Source: CAYTBN01 sp964436045
GTDB taxonomy: Bacteria > Myxococcota_A > UBA796 > UBA9615 > CAYRNR01
Reading direction: 5' to 3'
Assembly: GCA_964436045.1 (NCBI GenBank)
Contig: CAYTBN010000001.1
Location: 124,001 to 188,000, forward strand
Length of the DNA stretch: 64,000 bases
In this document: positions 1 through 13,966 of the stretch, piece by piece
How the letters are laid out: each line of letters opens with the position of its first letter
Numbering within the stretch: position 1 is the first letter of the stretch
Translations under genes and position numbers: made by a program
Notes under the pieces: generated by a model
Told to the model about the DNA's origin: nothing
Database searches by the model: none
Seen by the model: only the letters and a program-made list of their open reading frames with translations

Positions 1-504
1 GGGTCGATGGACGAGGGCGCGGGCGATGGCCACCCGCTGCTGCTCGCCGCCGGACAGCTCGCCGGGACGGTGGTCGATCCGGTGGTCCAGCTCCATCTCG
101 CCCAGCACCCGCAGCGCCCGCTCCCGCGCGTCCTCGAAGGTCTCCCCGGCCACCACCGCGGGCATGATCACGTTCTCGACGGCGGTGAACTCCGGCAGCA
201 GATGGTGGAACTGGAACACCATGCCCACGTGGCGGCAGCGCAGGGCCGACAGCTCCCGATCGCCCAGGCTCGACAGCTCCCGCCCCCCCAGCCGGAGGGA
301 ACCGGCGCTGGGGCGGTCGAGGGCGCCGAGCAGGTGCAGCAGGGTGCTCTTGCCCGCACCCGAGCGCCCCATCACCGACACCTGCTCGCCGGGATCCAAC
401 CGCAGGTCGATGCCCCGCAGCACGTCGATGGTCCGGCCACCCTTGGAGAAGGAGCGCCACAGTCCCTCGGCCACGACCTCGAAGGCGGCGTCGGCGTCAC
501 TCAT
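1..504 (-). CDS. lolD: LolD-type ABC transporter ATPase (partial, runs off the window start)
   Basis: This is the cytoplasmic ATPase that would power LolC/E-type release of lipoproteins from the inner membrane. The 168 codons in the window hold a Walker A motif GRSGAGKST at residues 46-54, the Q-loop stretch VFQFHHLLPEFTAVENV typical of LolD/MacB ATPases near residue 95, and the signature LSGGEQQ at residues 150-156. Walker B and the H-loop lie beyond base 1. The ATG at 504 overlaps the end of the upstream permease by 8 bases, so the two are translationally coupled. The adjacent LolC-like permease makes lipoprotein export more likely than a MacB-type drug or FtsE role. The family call is secure; the exact substrate is inferred from the neighbour. 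Confidence 0.9.
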   Translation of the reverse strand, partial: MSDADAAFEVVAEGLWRSFSKGGRTIDVLRGIDLRLDPGEQVSVMGRSGAGKSTLLHLLGALDRPSAGSLRLGGRELSSLGDRELSALRCRHVGMVFQFHHLLPEFTAVENVIMPAVVAGETFEDARERALRVLGEMELDHRIDHRPGELSGGEQQRVAIARALVHRP

Positions 505-2602
505 ACCGGAGCCCCTCCACGGGATCGACCTTGGCGGCGTGCCAGGCCGGGTACAGGGTGGCCAGGAAGCTGACGGTGACCGCGAACAGGGCCACGAGCA
601 CGAAGGTCCAGGGGCTCATCGCCACCGGCAACGTGTCGAGGTAGTAGACGTCCGTGTCCAGCGGGATGAATCGATACCTGTCCAGCGACCAGCAGGTGAC
701 GTACCCCAGGACCGTACCCAGGGTGGTGCCGACAAATCCGATGATCAGCCCCTCGATCATGAACGCCTTCATGATCTGCGTCCTCGACGCCCCCATCGCT
801 CGCAGGATGGCGATCTCCCGCCGCTTCTCCATCACCACCATGATCAGCACCACGATGATGTTCAGCGCTGCGCCCACGTAGATGAACGACAGGATCACCG
901 CCATCACCTTCTTCTCGAGCTTCAGCGCGGCGAAGAGGTTGCGGTTCATCGCCATCCAATCCCGGGTCCAGAACGGGTAGCGCAGCTCGAGTTCGATGGC
1001 CTCGGCCACCTTGTCGGCGGCGTACAGGTCCTCGACGACCACCTCGATGCCCGTCACCTCGTCGTCGAACTTGAGGAAGGACTGGGCGGCTGGGATCGAG
1101 ACGTAGAGGAACTTGGTGTCGTACTCGTACATCCCGGAGTAGAAGATCGACTTCACCCGGAACTTCTGCATGGTCGTGACCATGGTGCCGAACGGGCCTG
1201 GCTCGCCGAAGGGCGAGGTGACCAGCACCACGTCCCCCACCCTGGCGCTGAGGATGGTGGCCATCTCCTCGCCCAGCAGGATCCCGGGCAGGGCGCGTTC
1301 CGGATCCTGGATCACCCGGTCGTCCCGCAGCGGCAGCGGCTCGTCGATGGCATCGAGCAGCGCCTGCTTGGCCGCCCGATCGTCGGGCAACAGTCCGTCG
1401 GGTCCGTACTTCAACGATCCGACCAGGTCGGTGACCTGGCCGACCGTGGCGGTCTCGACCCCCTTGAAGATCGCGCCGGTCACGTGGTCGTCGTGCTTGA
1501 CCATCAGCTCGGTGTAGACGAAGGGGGTCGCAGCCACCACGCCATCGATGGACTCGACCGTCTCCAGGGTCTGGCCGTAGTTCGGGAAAGTGCCCGTGTA
1601 GTTGAGCACCACGGCGTGGGCGTTGGTCCCCAGGATCTTGTCCCGCAGGTCCAGCTCGAAACCGCTCATCACGCTGAGGACCACCGTCAGGGTCCAGACG
1701 CCCATGGTCACCGCGAGGATCGAGAGGACGGTGATCACCGACACGAACCGCTGGTCGCGCTTGCCCTTCATGTAGCGCAGGCCGATGAAGGACGAAAAAC
1801 GGCTCCCGCGGACCAGCGATCCCAGGTCGCCCTCCGTCAACCGGTGGCCGAAGTCGGGCAGCAACATCTCCCCGTAGATCCGCTCGAGGAGCCAGGTGCA
1901 GACCAGCACGGGGAACCACGCCGGGAACAGGACCACGGCCACGAAGCCGCGCAGCAGGGACCGGGTGGCGGCCAGTGTTCCGCGGGCCTCCCAGGGGTCG
2001 TAGAGGAACTCGGTGAAGTGGCGTCTGAACACCACGAACATCACCGCGAGGCCCAGGGCGGTCGCGACGGTGACCAGCGGGATCAGCGCCTCGGGCCCGC
2101 CGATCACGAGGAACTCGTCCATCCGCATCTGGACCATCAGCGCCACGCCGCCCAGGAACGCGGTCGCCAGCAGGGTCAGCCCCTTGTGGACGAAGGCCTC
2201 GCGGGCGGCCATGTTGCCCGCAGTCAGCCACAGCACCATCATGCCGCCGGCGATCAGCGCCTGGTTCACAACCGGGAACGGGAGGATGGTCAGCCTGGCG
2301 ACGGACAGGACGAAGGTGGCCACGATCAGGCCGTCCAGGATCAGGACGGCCGGCCAGCGCCCCGCGGACACCAGGAACAGGCCCGACGTCTCCAGGGTCG
2401 TCGCGGCCGGGAACAGCACCAGCGACGGCAGGGCCAGGGCGATCCGTAGCGGCCAGCGGACGCGGATGCTCCGACCCAGGTAGCCCTCGACCATGAACAG
2501 CAGCCCGTCGGTGCACAGGCCGCACAACCCCACCAGGAGGTAAATCGGCACCCAGAGTGGGGATGCCGCCACGAGGGCGATGAGCTTGAGGGTATTGGCC
2601 AT
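497..2602 (-). CDS. LolC/LolE-family permease with a large extra N-terminal membrane domain
   Basis: Inner-membrane permease of the FtsX/LolC/E type, about 701 residues against the usual 400-415. The standard part begins near residue 270 (SSFIGLRYMKGKRDQRF, followed by the first membrane helix), continues through a MacB-like periplasmic domain, and ends with the three-helix FtsX core (ILRAMGASRTQIMKAF). The first ~265 residues are extra: several hydrophobic segments with no periplasmic-domain features and no family I recognise. An AGGGA sequence precedes the ATG at 2602; an in-frame ATG at 2623 and TTG at 2626 are alternatives. It lies 65 bp after prfB and overlaps lolD. I did not give a symbol because LolC, LolE and the fused LolF forms cannot be told apart here. 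It is one intact reading frame, so the extension is not a frameshift artefact of two genes. Confidence 0.85.
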   Translation of the reverse strand: MANTLKLIALVAASPLWVPIYLLVGLCGLCTDGLLFMVEGYLGRSIRVRWPLRIALALPSLVLFPAATTLETSGLFLVSAGRWPAVLILDGLIVATFVLSVARLTILPFPVVNQALIAGGMMVLWLTAGNMAAREAFVHKGLTLLATAFLGGVALMVQMRMDEFLVIGGPEALIPLVTVATALGLAVMFVVFRRHFTEFLYDPWEARGTLAATRSLLRGFVAVVLFPAWFPVLVCTWLLERIYGEMLLPDFGHRLTEGDLGSLVRGSRFSSFIGLRYMKGKRDQRFVSVITVLSILAVTMGVWTLTVVLSVMSGFELDLRDKILGTNAHAVVLNYTGTFPNYGQTLETVESIDGVVAATPFVYTELMVKHDDHVTGAIFKGVETATVGQVTDLVGSLKYGPDGLLPDDRAAKQALLDAIDEPLPLRDDRVIQDPERALPGILLGEEMATILSARVGDVVLVTSPFGEPGPFGTMVTTMQKFRVKSIFYSGMYEYDTKFLYVSIPAAQSFLKFDDEVTGIEVVVEDLYAADKVAEAIELELRYPFWTRDWMAMNRNLFAALKLEKKVMAVILSFIYVGAALNIIVVLIMVVMEKRREIAILRAMGASRTQIMKAFMIEGLIIGFVGTTLGTVLGYVTCWSLDRYRFIPLDTDVYYLDTLPVAMSPWTFVLVALFAVTVSFLATLYPAWHAAKVDPVEGLRYE

Positions 2603-2667
2603 GGTCCCTGGCGTCCGGCCCATCAACCCGCGGGCCGGCTCTCCATTCCGTTCGGGCGGCTAGCCCC

Positions 2668-3802
2668 TCACTCCAGTTCCTCGTCGGCGGCGGCCGCCTC
2701 GGCCTCGCCGGCGAGCACGGACAGATAGGCCTCGATGAAGGGGGTCAGATCGCCGCCCAGAACCCGGTCCACGTTACCCTCGTTGACCCCCGTGCGGTGG
2801 TCCTTGACCAGCCGGTAGGGATGGAGGACGTAGGAGCGGATCTGCGATCCCCACTCGACCTTCTTCTTCTGGGCCTGCTGGGCGGCGAACTTCTCCTCGC
2901 GTTCCTGGATCTCCCGTTCGTAGAGCCGCGCCCTGAGCACCTTGAGCGCCTGGGACTTGTTCTTGTGCTGGCTCCGCTCGTTCTGGCACTGCACCACGAT
3001 GTTGGTGGGCATGTGGGTGATCCGCACCGCCGAGTCGGTGACGTTGACGTGCTGGCCGCCGGCTCCCGACGCCCGGTAGGTGTCGATGCGCAGGTCGCCC
3101 TCGTTGATGTCGATCTCGATGTCGTCGTCCAGGTCCGGGTAGACGTCGATGGCGGCGAACGCCGTATGGCGGCGCGCCGAGGCATCGAAGGGGGAGATTC
3201 GCACCAGCCGGTGGACCCCCGACTCGCACTTGAGCTGACCGTAAGCGTAGGGCCCGTCCACGGACAGGGTCGCGCTCTTGATGCCACCCTCGTCGGCGGG
3301 CAACAGGTCCATCGTGCGGACCTTGAAGCCATTCTTCTCGCCGAACATGGTCACCATCCGCAGCAACTTCTCCGCCCAGTCCTGGGCATCGAGGCCACCC
3401 GCGCCGGGATGGATCTCGACGATGGCGGACGAGATGTCGCCCTCGCGCCCCAGCAGACGTTCCACGTCCACCTCGCGGATCCGTTCGCGCAACGGCGGCA
3501 GCTGCGCCTGCACCTCGGCCCCGGTCGCGTCGTCCTGCTCCTCGATGGCCATCTGCAGGAGCAGGTCGGCCTCCTCGACCTCGGTGGCGAGCTGCTCGTA
3601 CCGCTGGATGCTGCGCTCGACGGCTGTGCGCTCCTTGAGGACCTTCTGGGCCTTTGCGGGATCCTTCCAGAGATCGGGATCCTCGGCGAACCGGCCTAGC
3701 TCCTCGAGCCGGCCGCGCCTGGTTGGCAGGTCAAAGATGCCTCCCGAGGCGCTCCACGTGCTCACGCAACGCGGCGACCTCCTCGGCGGTCTCGTCGAAC
3801 AT
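2668..3802 (-). CDS. prfB: Peptide chain release factor 2, expressed by programmed +1 frameshift
   Basis: RF2 recognises UGA and UAA stop codons and triggers peptide release. Frame 1 starts at the ATG at 3802, with GGGAG seven bases upstream, and reads 23 codons to CTT TGA C, where an in-frame UGA (3731-3733) stops it. Skipping one base continues into the long second frame and gives a product of about 377 residues (E. coli: 365). The specificity motif SPF is at residues 203-205 and the GGQ motif that enters the peptidyl transferase centre at 248-250, both close to the E. coli positions. Residues just after the shift (LDLPTRRGRLEEL) match the conserved RF2 N-terminus only if the shift occurs. 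A start inside the second frame alone would lose this helix and add unrelated sequence. lolC/E follows on the same strand. Confidence 0.95.
3731..3745 (-). promoter_or_regulatory. prfB autoregulatory +1 frameshift site
   Basis: On the minus strand the bases read GGGAGGCATCTTTGAC. A Shine-Dalgarno-like GGGAGG sits a few bases before the slippery CTT codon, the UGA stop follows at codon 24, and the next base is C, which makes UGA termination poor. This is the same arrangement as the E. coli site. When RF2 is scarce the ribosome pauses at UGA, slips +1 on CUU and makes full-length RF2. Confidence 0.92.
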
Positions 3803-3839
3803 GTCCAGCTCCCGTCACCGCCTCGTCGGCGGGGCGCCC

Positions 3840-3867
3840 AGCATAGGCCAACTCCGTTCGCGCGCAA
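3840..3867 (-). promoter_or_regulatory. Possible prfB promoter
   Basis: TTGCGC (3862-3867) and TATGCT (3840-3845) are separated by 16 bp on the minus strand, about 38 bp before the prfB ATG. The match to sigma-70 consensus is partial (3/6 and 4/6), so this is only suggestive. Confidence 0.3.
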
Positions 3868-3969
3868 AGGTTCGCAACTTGGGTTTTTCCTCGCGCGTCC
3901 GACTTAATTAGAATGAACGCACGCCACTTGCGGCCGATGAAGGCCCATGGGCTCCGGGAGACCTCGACG

Positions 3970-5727
3970 ATGACCATCCCTACCAGGCGCGGCCTGGCGG
4001 ACGTCTGCTTCGCCGCGCTGGTCGCTGTTTGCCTGACGGCAACGGTCGCCCACGCGCAGGACGACGTCGCACTCCGCGTCCAGCAATTCGAGCCCAACGG
4101 CGATGGACTGGGGTACTTCACCGTGGAATCCGCCCGGGCCACCCAGCTGGGCAAGGTGATCTTCAGCCTGCACGCCAACTACGCCACCGGCGTACTCGCC
4201 ACCTGGAACGGAGACCAGCTGCAGACCTGGGCGATCCGGCGGCAGCTGGGCGTGGACCTGCAGCTCGGGCTGGGCTTCAAGGTCCTGGACCTCGTGGTGT
4301 TGATGCCCTTCATCCCCTACCAGGAGGGCACGGGCATCCCGGGTACCGAGTTCGCCCTCCACCCCTTTGGCGACGTGATCGTGCGGCCCAAGGTCACCAT
4401 CCTGCACCCGGACGTGCGGCCCATCGGCCTCGGCATCGCGCTGCCGTTCAGCTTCCCCACCGGCAAGGAGAGCGCGTTCTCGGGCGAGGCCGGGATCACG
4501 GTCACCCCGACGGTGATCGGTGAGGTCCGGCTCGGGCCGCTGGACGTGGGCGTCAACCTGGGCATCCGCGGCCGCAAACCGCAGACGGTCCAGGGGCTGG
4601 TGGTCAAGACCCAGCTCAACTACGGGATCGCCGCCCGCCTCAACCCGTTCAAAGGCTTCGGTTTGCAGGTGGAGCTGTGGGGCGCGGGTGGCTCTCGCAA
4701 TCCGGCCGCCAACCCCGCCAACTGGCTGGCCGGGATCAACATCGCGACGCAGAAGGGGTTCGTACTGCGAGCGGGAGTCGGCACGGGGATCGGCCCGGGC
4801 TACGGCTCGCCCAAGGTGCGGGCCGTGTTCGGCATCGGCGCCGCCCGCCCGGCCCTGGTGGATCAGGACCGGGACACCTTGGGTGACAAGGACGATCTGT
4901 GTCCCGGCGAGGCGGAAGACCGGGACGGATTCATGGACGCCGACGGCTGTCCCGACGTGGACAACGACGGCGACGGCATCCTCGACGGCTACGACGACTG
5001 CCCGGACGACGCCGAGACCTTCAACGAGTTCGACGACGAGGACGGTTGCCCGGACGAGCTCGACCCGGTGGCCGTGGCCAGCGGCGAGATCCCGCTGCTG
5101 GTGGACGACGAGGAGCCGGCGGACAAGGACGGAGACGGGGTGCTGGACGACGAGGATCCCTGCCCGCTCTACGCCGAGGACGTGGACGGCTTCGAGGACG
5201 AGGACGGCTGTCCGGACGAAGACGACGACGGCGACGGTATCGCCGATGCCGACGACGCCTGCCCCCGCGAGGCCGAGGTCTTCAATCAGTTCGCCGATGA
5301 CGACGGTTGCCCGGACGAGGTCTCGGTGATCCTGGAGACCGAGAGCAGTGGCGAGCTGACCGTCGAGGTGGACGAGGTTCGCGGCCGCATCGACGTCAGC
5401 GAGAACATCTACTTCGACACCGCAGCGGCGACCCTGCGCCCGGAGTCGTTCACGGTGCTCAACAAGGTGGCCAGCGTGCTGATCGTCCGCGATGACATCG
5501 TCGGGATCGAGATCCAGGGCCACACGGACGAACGCGGTGACCCCCAGGTCAACCGCCAGCTCTCCGAGGAGCGCGCCGATGCGGTGCGCCAGTATCTGGT
5601 CAATCTCGGCGTCGATTCCGCCCGGTTGACCGCCATCGGTCACGGCCCCGACCGCCCGCTGGATCCCGGCCACGACGAGGCTGCCTGGGAACAAAACAGG
5701 CGGGTCGAATTCCATATCGTGGAGTGA
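3970..5727 (+). CDS. OmpA-domain outer-membrane protein with thrombospondin type-3 repeats
   Basis: Predicted outer-membrane protein of 585 residues that anchors to peptidoglycan. A signal peptide (hydrophobic core FAALVAVCLTATV, cleavage after AHAQ) is followed by a beta-rich domain of about 260 residues likely to form a barrel. An acidic stretch with repeated DxDxDG(x)xDxxD calcium-binding motifs (TSP3 type, around residues 300-450) comes next, then an OmpA domain (FDTAAATLRP, GHTDERGD, NRRVEFHI) that would bind diaminopimelate. The start at 3970 is chosen because GGGAG lies nine bases upstream and the signal peptide begins there; an upstream in-frame ATG at 3913 would add 19 residues. An AT-rich TAATTAGAAT upstream could hold a -10 element. 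The gene is separated by 3 bp from the MopE-like gene and probably shares its transcript. Confidence 0.9.
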   Translation: MTIPTRRGLADVCFAALVAVCLTATVAHAQDDVALRVQQFEPNGDGLGYFTVESARATQLGKVIFSLHANYATGVLATWNGDQLQTWAIRRQLGVDLQLGLGFKVLDLVVLMPFIPYQEGTGIPGTEFALHPFGDVIVRPKVTILHPDVRPIGLGIALPFSFPTGKESAFSGEAGITVTPTVIGEVRLGPLDVGVNLGIRGRKPQTVQGLVVKTQLNYGIAARLNPFKGFGLQVELWGAGGSRNPAANPANWLAGINIATQKGFVLRAGVGTGIGPGYGSPKVRAVFGIGAARPALVDQDRDTLGDKDDLCPGEAEDRDGFMDADGCPDVDNDGDGILDGYDDCPDDAETFNEFDDEDGCPDELDPVAVASGEIPLLVDDEEPADKDGDGVLDDEDPCPLYAEDVDGFEDEDGCPDEDDDGDGIADADDACPREAEVFNQFADDDGCPDEVSVILETESSGELTVEVDEVRGRIDVSENIYFDTAAATLRPESFTVLNKVASVLIVRDDIVGIEIQGHTDERGDPQVNRQLSEERADAVRQYLVNLGVDSARLTAIGHGPDRPLDPGHDEAAWEQNRRVEFHIVE

Positions 5728-5730
5728 CGG

Positions 5731-10665
<4,935 letters not shown>

Positions 10666-11046
10666 TAACCGCCCATCCCGTAGGAGATGTGAATCCCTCC
10701 GGGTGAGAGTCGGACCTCGTCAAGCACTCGATCGAGGGCCTCGCGGCGTTCGACGAGCGGGCGGTCGTGCCAGGCTTCGAGGATGGCTGCGCGGTAGGTG
10801 TCGGGGTCGATCTCGTCGAATGCGGGCTGCGGCTGTGCGGAAGGCAGCGCGGCGAGATGCAGCCGGGCGTGCTCCCGCTGCTCGATGAGCGGTGCGTTGA
10901 TCGCCCTGGCGTCATCCTCCTCGATCAGGCCGCTGCTCACCTGGGCCGAGGTCCGCCGGATCTTCCCGTCCAGGTCGGCCACGAGCGCGGTGAGCCGCTC
11001 GCGATCGGCTGCGGCGTGGTCGATGGGCGCGGCGGCGAGCTGGTCC

Positions 11047-12702
11047 TATCAGAGCTGGACAAGCGCAATTGGCCCCCGCCCCAACGTCATCGTTGCTCCG
11101 GGGGAGGATGTGCCGGTAATCGACGTAAGGGGGCCCCTATTCTCCACCGACTATGGCACTTCTTTTGCTGCACCGTTCGTCAGCTCGGCTGCCGCACTGG
11201 CGCTCTACCTGGTCCCGGAGCTCACTCCCCAGGAGGTCGTCTCGCTGCTGCAGCAAACCGGCGACGACGTCTCTGCACTGTGGAGCGCGCCCCTGCGGCG
11301 ACTCAACGCGCGCAACCTCCTGCGCTCGACCTCCCGTCTCCACGGCAACCCCGCTCCAACCGGCGGTCTGACCTACGCCTACACGGCCGACGAGGACTCC
11401 CACGAGCTCAGCGCCGTCCTCCTCGATCCCGCGTTCGGACAACCGTGGCTGCCGCACGAGGTCAGCGAGGCCAGCCTGGCGGGCTGTACCTCGCCGGTGG
11501 ACGTGGTGGCCTCGCCCGACGGCTCCCGGATCTACGTCCTGTGCGAGGGGTCCATGTCGCTGGCGATCCTGGACGCCGACTCCCTGGAGGTGGTCCGGGA
11601 GGCCGATCTACCTGCCGGGTACGACCTGGGCTCGGGAGGGCGGATGGCGATCGACGGCGAGGAGACCGTGGCCGTTCCGATGCAGGACGGCTCCCAGGTT
11701 CTGCTGGCCCTGTACGAAGGACGCACGGACTCCTGGATGGACACGGATCCGTTCGATCTGGGCCTGAACGAGCCGTATTCGGTGGACGTGACCGCCATGC
11801 CCAGGCAGTACCAGGAGTTCTGGGTCCAGGGGTACTCGAACCTCTTCGAACCCGGGTACCTTCAGCAGGTCCTGCTGGATCCGAGGCACCGAGATCTGAC
11901 GCCCGGGGACCAGCTGGACCTGGCCACCCAGTTCGCCGGTGCGTACCCCCCCAAGGGGCTCGACGCCTCCCACGACGGCGAGCGCGTCTACGCGGTGTTC
12001 GGCGACGACGACACCAACCCCGAGCAGATCGAGATCGAGGTCGGTGGAGCGTGGACGGGCGACACGTGCGGCTCGATCCAGGGCCATCCCATCGAGCGGC
12101 CTTTCGATATCGCGGTGGATCCCCAGGGGAGCGAGTACGCCTATCTGGCCGAGTGGGAGACCGGGATGTGGACCCAGCTCAACCTGAGCTCGCTGGACTG
12201 CGAGGCGCTGTTGGAACCCAACTACAGCGCCCTCCCCGAGCGGGTAGCCATGACGCCGGACGGGGGTACGGTGCTGGGGACCTACCCCGATCTGAACACG
12301 CTGGCGGCGTTCCCCCACGATCCAACCTACAGTGGCCTGTATCAGATCTCCTCCGACAGGGAGGTGGCCGTCAACGGCTCCGCTCCACTGGGCGTGGACA
12401 GCCGCCCGTCCGTGTCGGTGCTGGCGCCGCGCCCCGAGACCCGCGTCGACGGGGTGACCCGGTTCGAGGTGGCCGTGCGTGACGCCAGGATCTCGGAGGT
12501 CCAGATCGTGGCGTACGACGTCAACGACGCCGTCATCGGCAGCGAGACCTACACCCGCTGGTCCGCCGTGGACGGCATCATCCCCGACTTCGTGGCCAAC
12601 ATGAACGGCGTGGACAAGCCGGTCCGGCTCGAGGTCACCGCGACATACTCTCCCCCCGGCAACCCGGACTGGGAGTTCACCACGGAGGTCCGGTACCGAT
12701 GA
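11047..12702 (+). pseudogene. 5'-truncated subtilase (S8) gene with beta-propeller and Ig-like tail
   Basis: The open frame starts abruptly with NVIVAPGEDVPV and reaches the S8 catalytic-serine motif GTSFAAPFVSSAAALALYL within 40 codons. The part that should carry the catalytic Asp and His is missing and is replaced by the recombinase remnant on the other strand. The remainder holds propeller-like strands (DVVASPDGSRIYVLCEG; LDASHDGERVYAVFGD) over about 350 residues and an Ig-like module near the end (PSVSVLAPRPETRVDGVTRFEV). The frame after the junction is open to the stop at 12702, so a shortened product from the GTG at 11110 could still be made, but it could not be an active protease. The downstream lipoprotein gene overlaps its stop by 4 bp, showing that the two were once coupled. 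Confidence 0.65.
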
Positions 12703-13478
12703 GAGCCCCGCTCCTCGGCCTCGTCGCTCTGGTCGGGCTCGCCGGATGCAGCCGTGAGGACGAGGGTAGCCAGGATCTCCCGGCAGCCCAGGCGAGCCAG
12801 GACCGTGGTGCGCATGCGCCGACAGAGCCCTCTGAGCGAGACGCCCCGCAACCCCTCGAATGCCTGGCCATGACGGAGGTCCGGGTATCGCCCGAATGCC
12901 GCGTCGAGTGGGAGGTCAGGGAGAGCACCCGGGTGAGTGTCCACCTGCCCGCCCCGGGGCAGACCGTCGGCGAGGTCGTGTTCCCGTCGTTCGGGGCAGT
13001 GCGGATCTCGAGATGGGGAGGCGTGCTCGACATGACTCCACAGATGGTGGACTGCCAGAATCCACGGGATTTCAGACCGCTGTACATCAATTTCTGGCTC
13101 GATCTCGACCTCGAGGCGGGCCGGGATCCGGCGGACCTCGTGGTCGATCGGCTGACCGTCCTGGACGAGGACGGCATGCCCTTGTGGACCTTCGATCCAA
13201 GGTACACCGATGGGGATGTGTATTCGCCTCTCGAGTGGGAGGAGCAGGAACCCGGCCGCTTCCGGTTCGCCCGGGTACGAGTCGTCTCCGGGCCGGCGGA
13301 CGATCCCTGGGAAGAGCTGCGCGATCTTCCCAGGGGCGGGCGCGTCTACGTCAGAACGTCCAAGAGCGACGGCAGCCCTTGGAGGCACAGGAAGGTCGCC
13401 ATCGTCATCCGCGTGTGCGTGGACGGAGAGTGCCAGCTTCTGCGATCCGAGTTCGACAAGATCGGTACAGTCAGCTGA
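12699..13478 (+). CDS. Predicted lipoprotein of unknown function
   Basis: A 259-residue protein with a clear lipoprotein signal peptide: hydrophobic LLGLVALVGLAGC, with LAGC as the lipobox and Cys17 as the lipidated residue. A polar Asp/Glu/Gln/Pro-rich linker follows to about residue 50, then a compact beta-rich domain with four further cysteines (including CLAMTEV, VDCQNP and CVDGECQLL). The ATG overlaps the stop of the truncated subtilase gene (ATGA), so translation depends on that reading frame. It may have been a partner or inhibitor of the protease, which is an inference from coupling alone. I do not recognise the family. Confidence 0.75.
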   Translation: MRAPLLGLVALVGLAGCSREDEGSQDLPAAQASQDRGAHAPTEPSERDAPQPLECLAMTEVRVSPECRVEWEVRESTRVSVHLPAPGQTVGEVVFPSFGAVRISRWGGVLDMTPQMVDCQNPRDFRPLYINFWLDLDLEAGRDPADLVVDRLTVLDEDGMPLWTFDPRYTDGDVYSPLEWEEQEPGRFRFARVRVVSGPADDPWEELRDLPRGGRVYVRTSKSDGSPWRHRKVAIVIRVCVDGECQLLRSEFDKIGTVS

Positions 13479-13966
13479 CACCCCCTCGCGGCGAAGCTGC
13501 ATGACTCGGTACTTCCGCCCTGTACCAGCACTCGGCGCTCGTCCACGCTTTGTGGCGCTTCGCAGCGTCCGGCATACTCGTGACGTGGTCTGGGTGTCCA
13601 ACCGGTGACCTCGCGCAGGCGGCGATCGGTGGCGGTCTACGACACCCGCGAGCACGGTCCGAACCTACCGGCACTTCTACGGCGGCGTGGCCGAGTGCGA
13701 GGGAGTCGGGGGCACGACTAGGGACTCCGATTCCGGAAGACCGCAGTGACCAGGGGTCCCCTCAGGCGAAGGGGGCTCTGGAACGAGACGGCGCGGGATG
13801 GTTCCGGTACTGGTCCGGACAAGGTTGCTCTCGATGGCCTCCACGACATCCACAGGGGTTCCTGACCACCGGTGCATGGACTTCGGGGGCCTGCAGGAAC
13901 ATCTGGTATTGCCCCCATGACCCATACGGCGGGCCGTATGGGGACTGGTAGGCGTCCCCTGCCGCG
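13479..13966. other. 488-bp stretch with no convincing gene
   Basis: The longest open stretch, 13550-13951 on the plus strand, lacks a ribosome site and has no third-position GC bias like its neighbours. The interval carries a perfect 10+10 bp inverted repeat at 13921-13942 and, at 13676-13730, a GTGGCCGAGTG that resembles the D-arm of tRNA-Ser/Leu but has no T-arm. It separates plus-strand genes from the minus-strand acr3 operon and may be decayed mobile DNA. Confidence 0.6.
13921..13942. repeat. Perfect 10-bp inverted repeat with 2-bp spacer
   Basis: CCCATACGGC-GG-GCCGTATGGG forms a hairpin 25 bp beyond the acr3 stop codon without a T-run. The right arm GGGCCGTATGGG also occurs at 10642-10653, at the other side of the recombinase/subtilase segment. 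The 16-mer GCCGTATGGGTCATGG at 10644-10659 is matched exactly in reverse complement at 13914-13929. Confidence 0.7.

Noticed and set aside
26..2449. Plus-strand open frame of ~800 codons opposite lolD and lolC/E
   Set aside because: Antisense shadow in high-GC DNA; the minus strand carries Walker motifs and membrane helices.
13676..13730. tRNA-Ser/Leu-like GGCGGCGTGGCCGAGTG
   Set aside because: Only the acceptor and D-arm resemble a tRNA; no T-arm GTTCRANNC and no consistent anticodon stem follow.
13550..13951. Possible 133-codon plus-strand gene ending in HDPYGGPYGDW
   Set aside because: No ribosome site, weak codon bias, and the tail matches only because it contains the inverted repeat shared with 10.64 kb.
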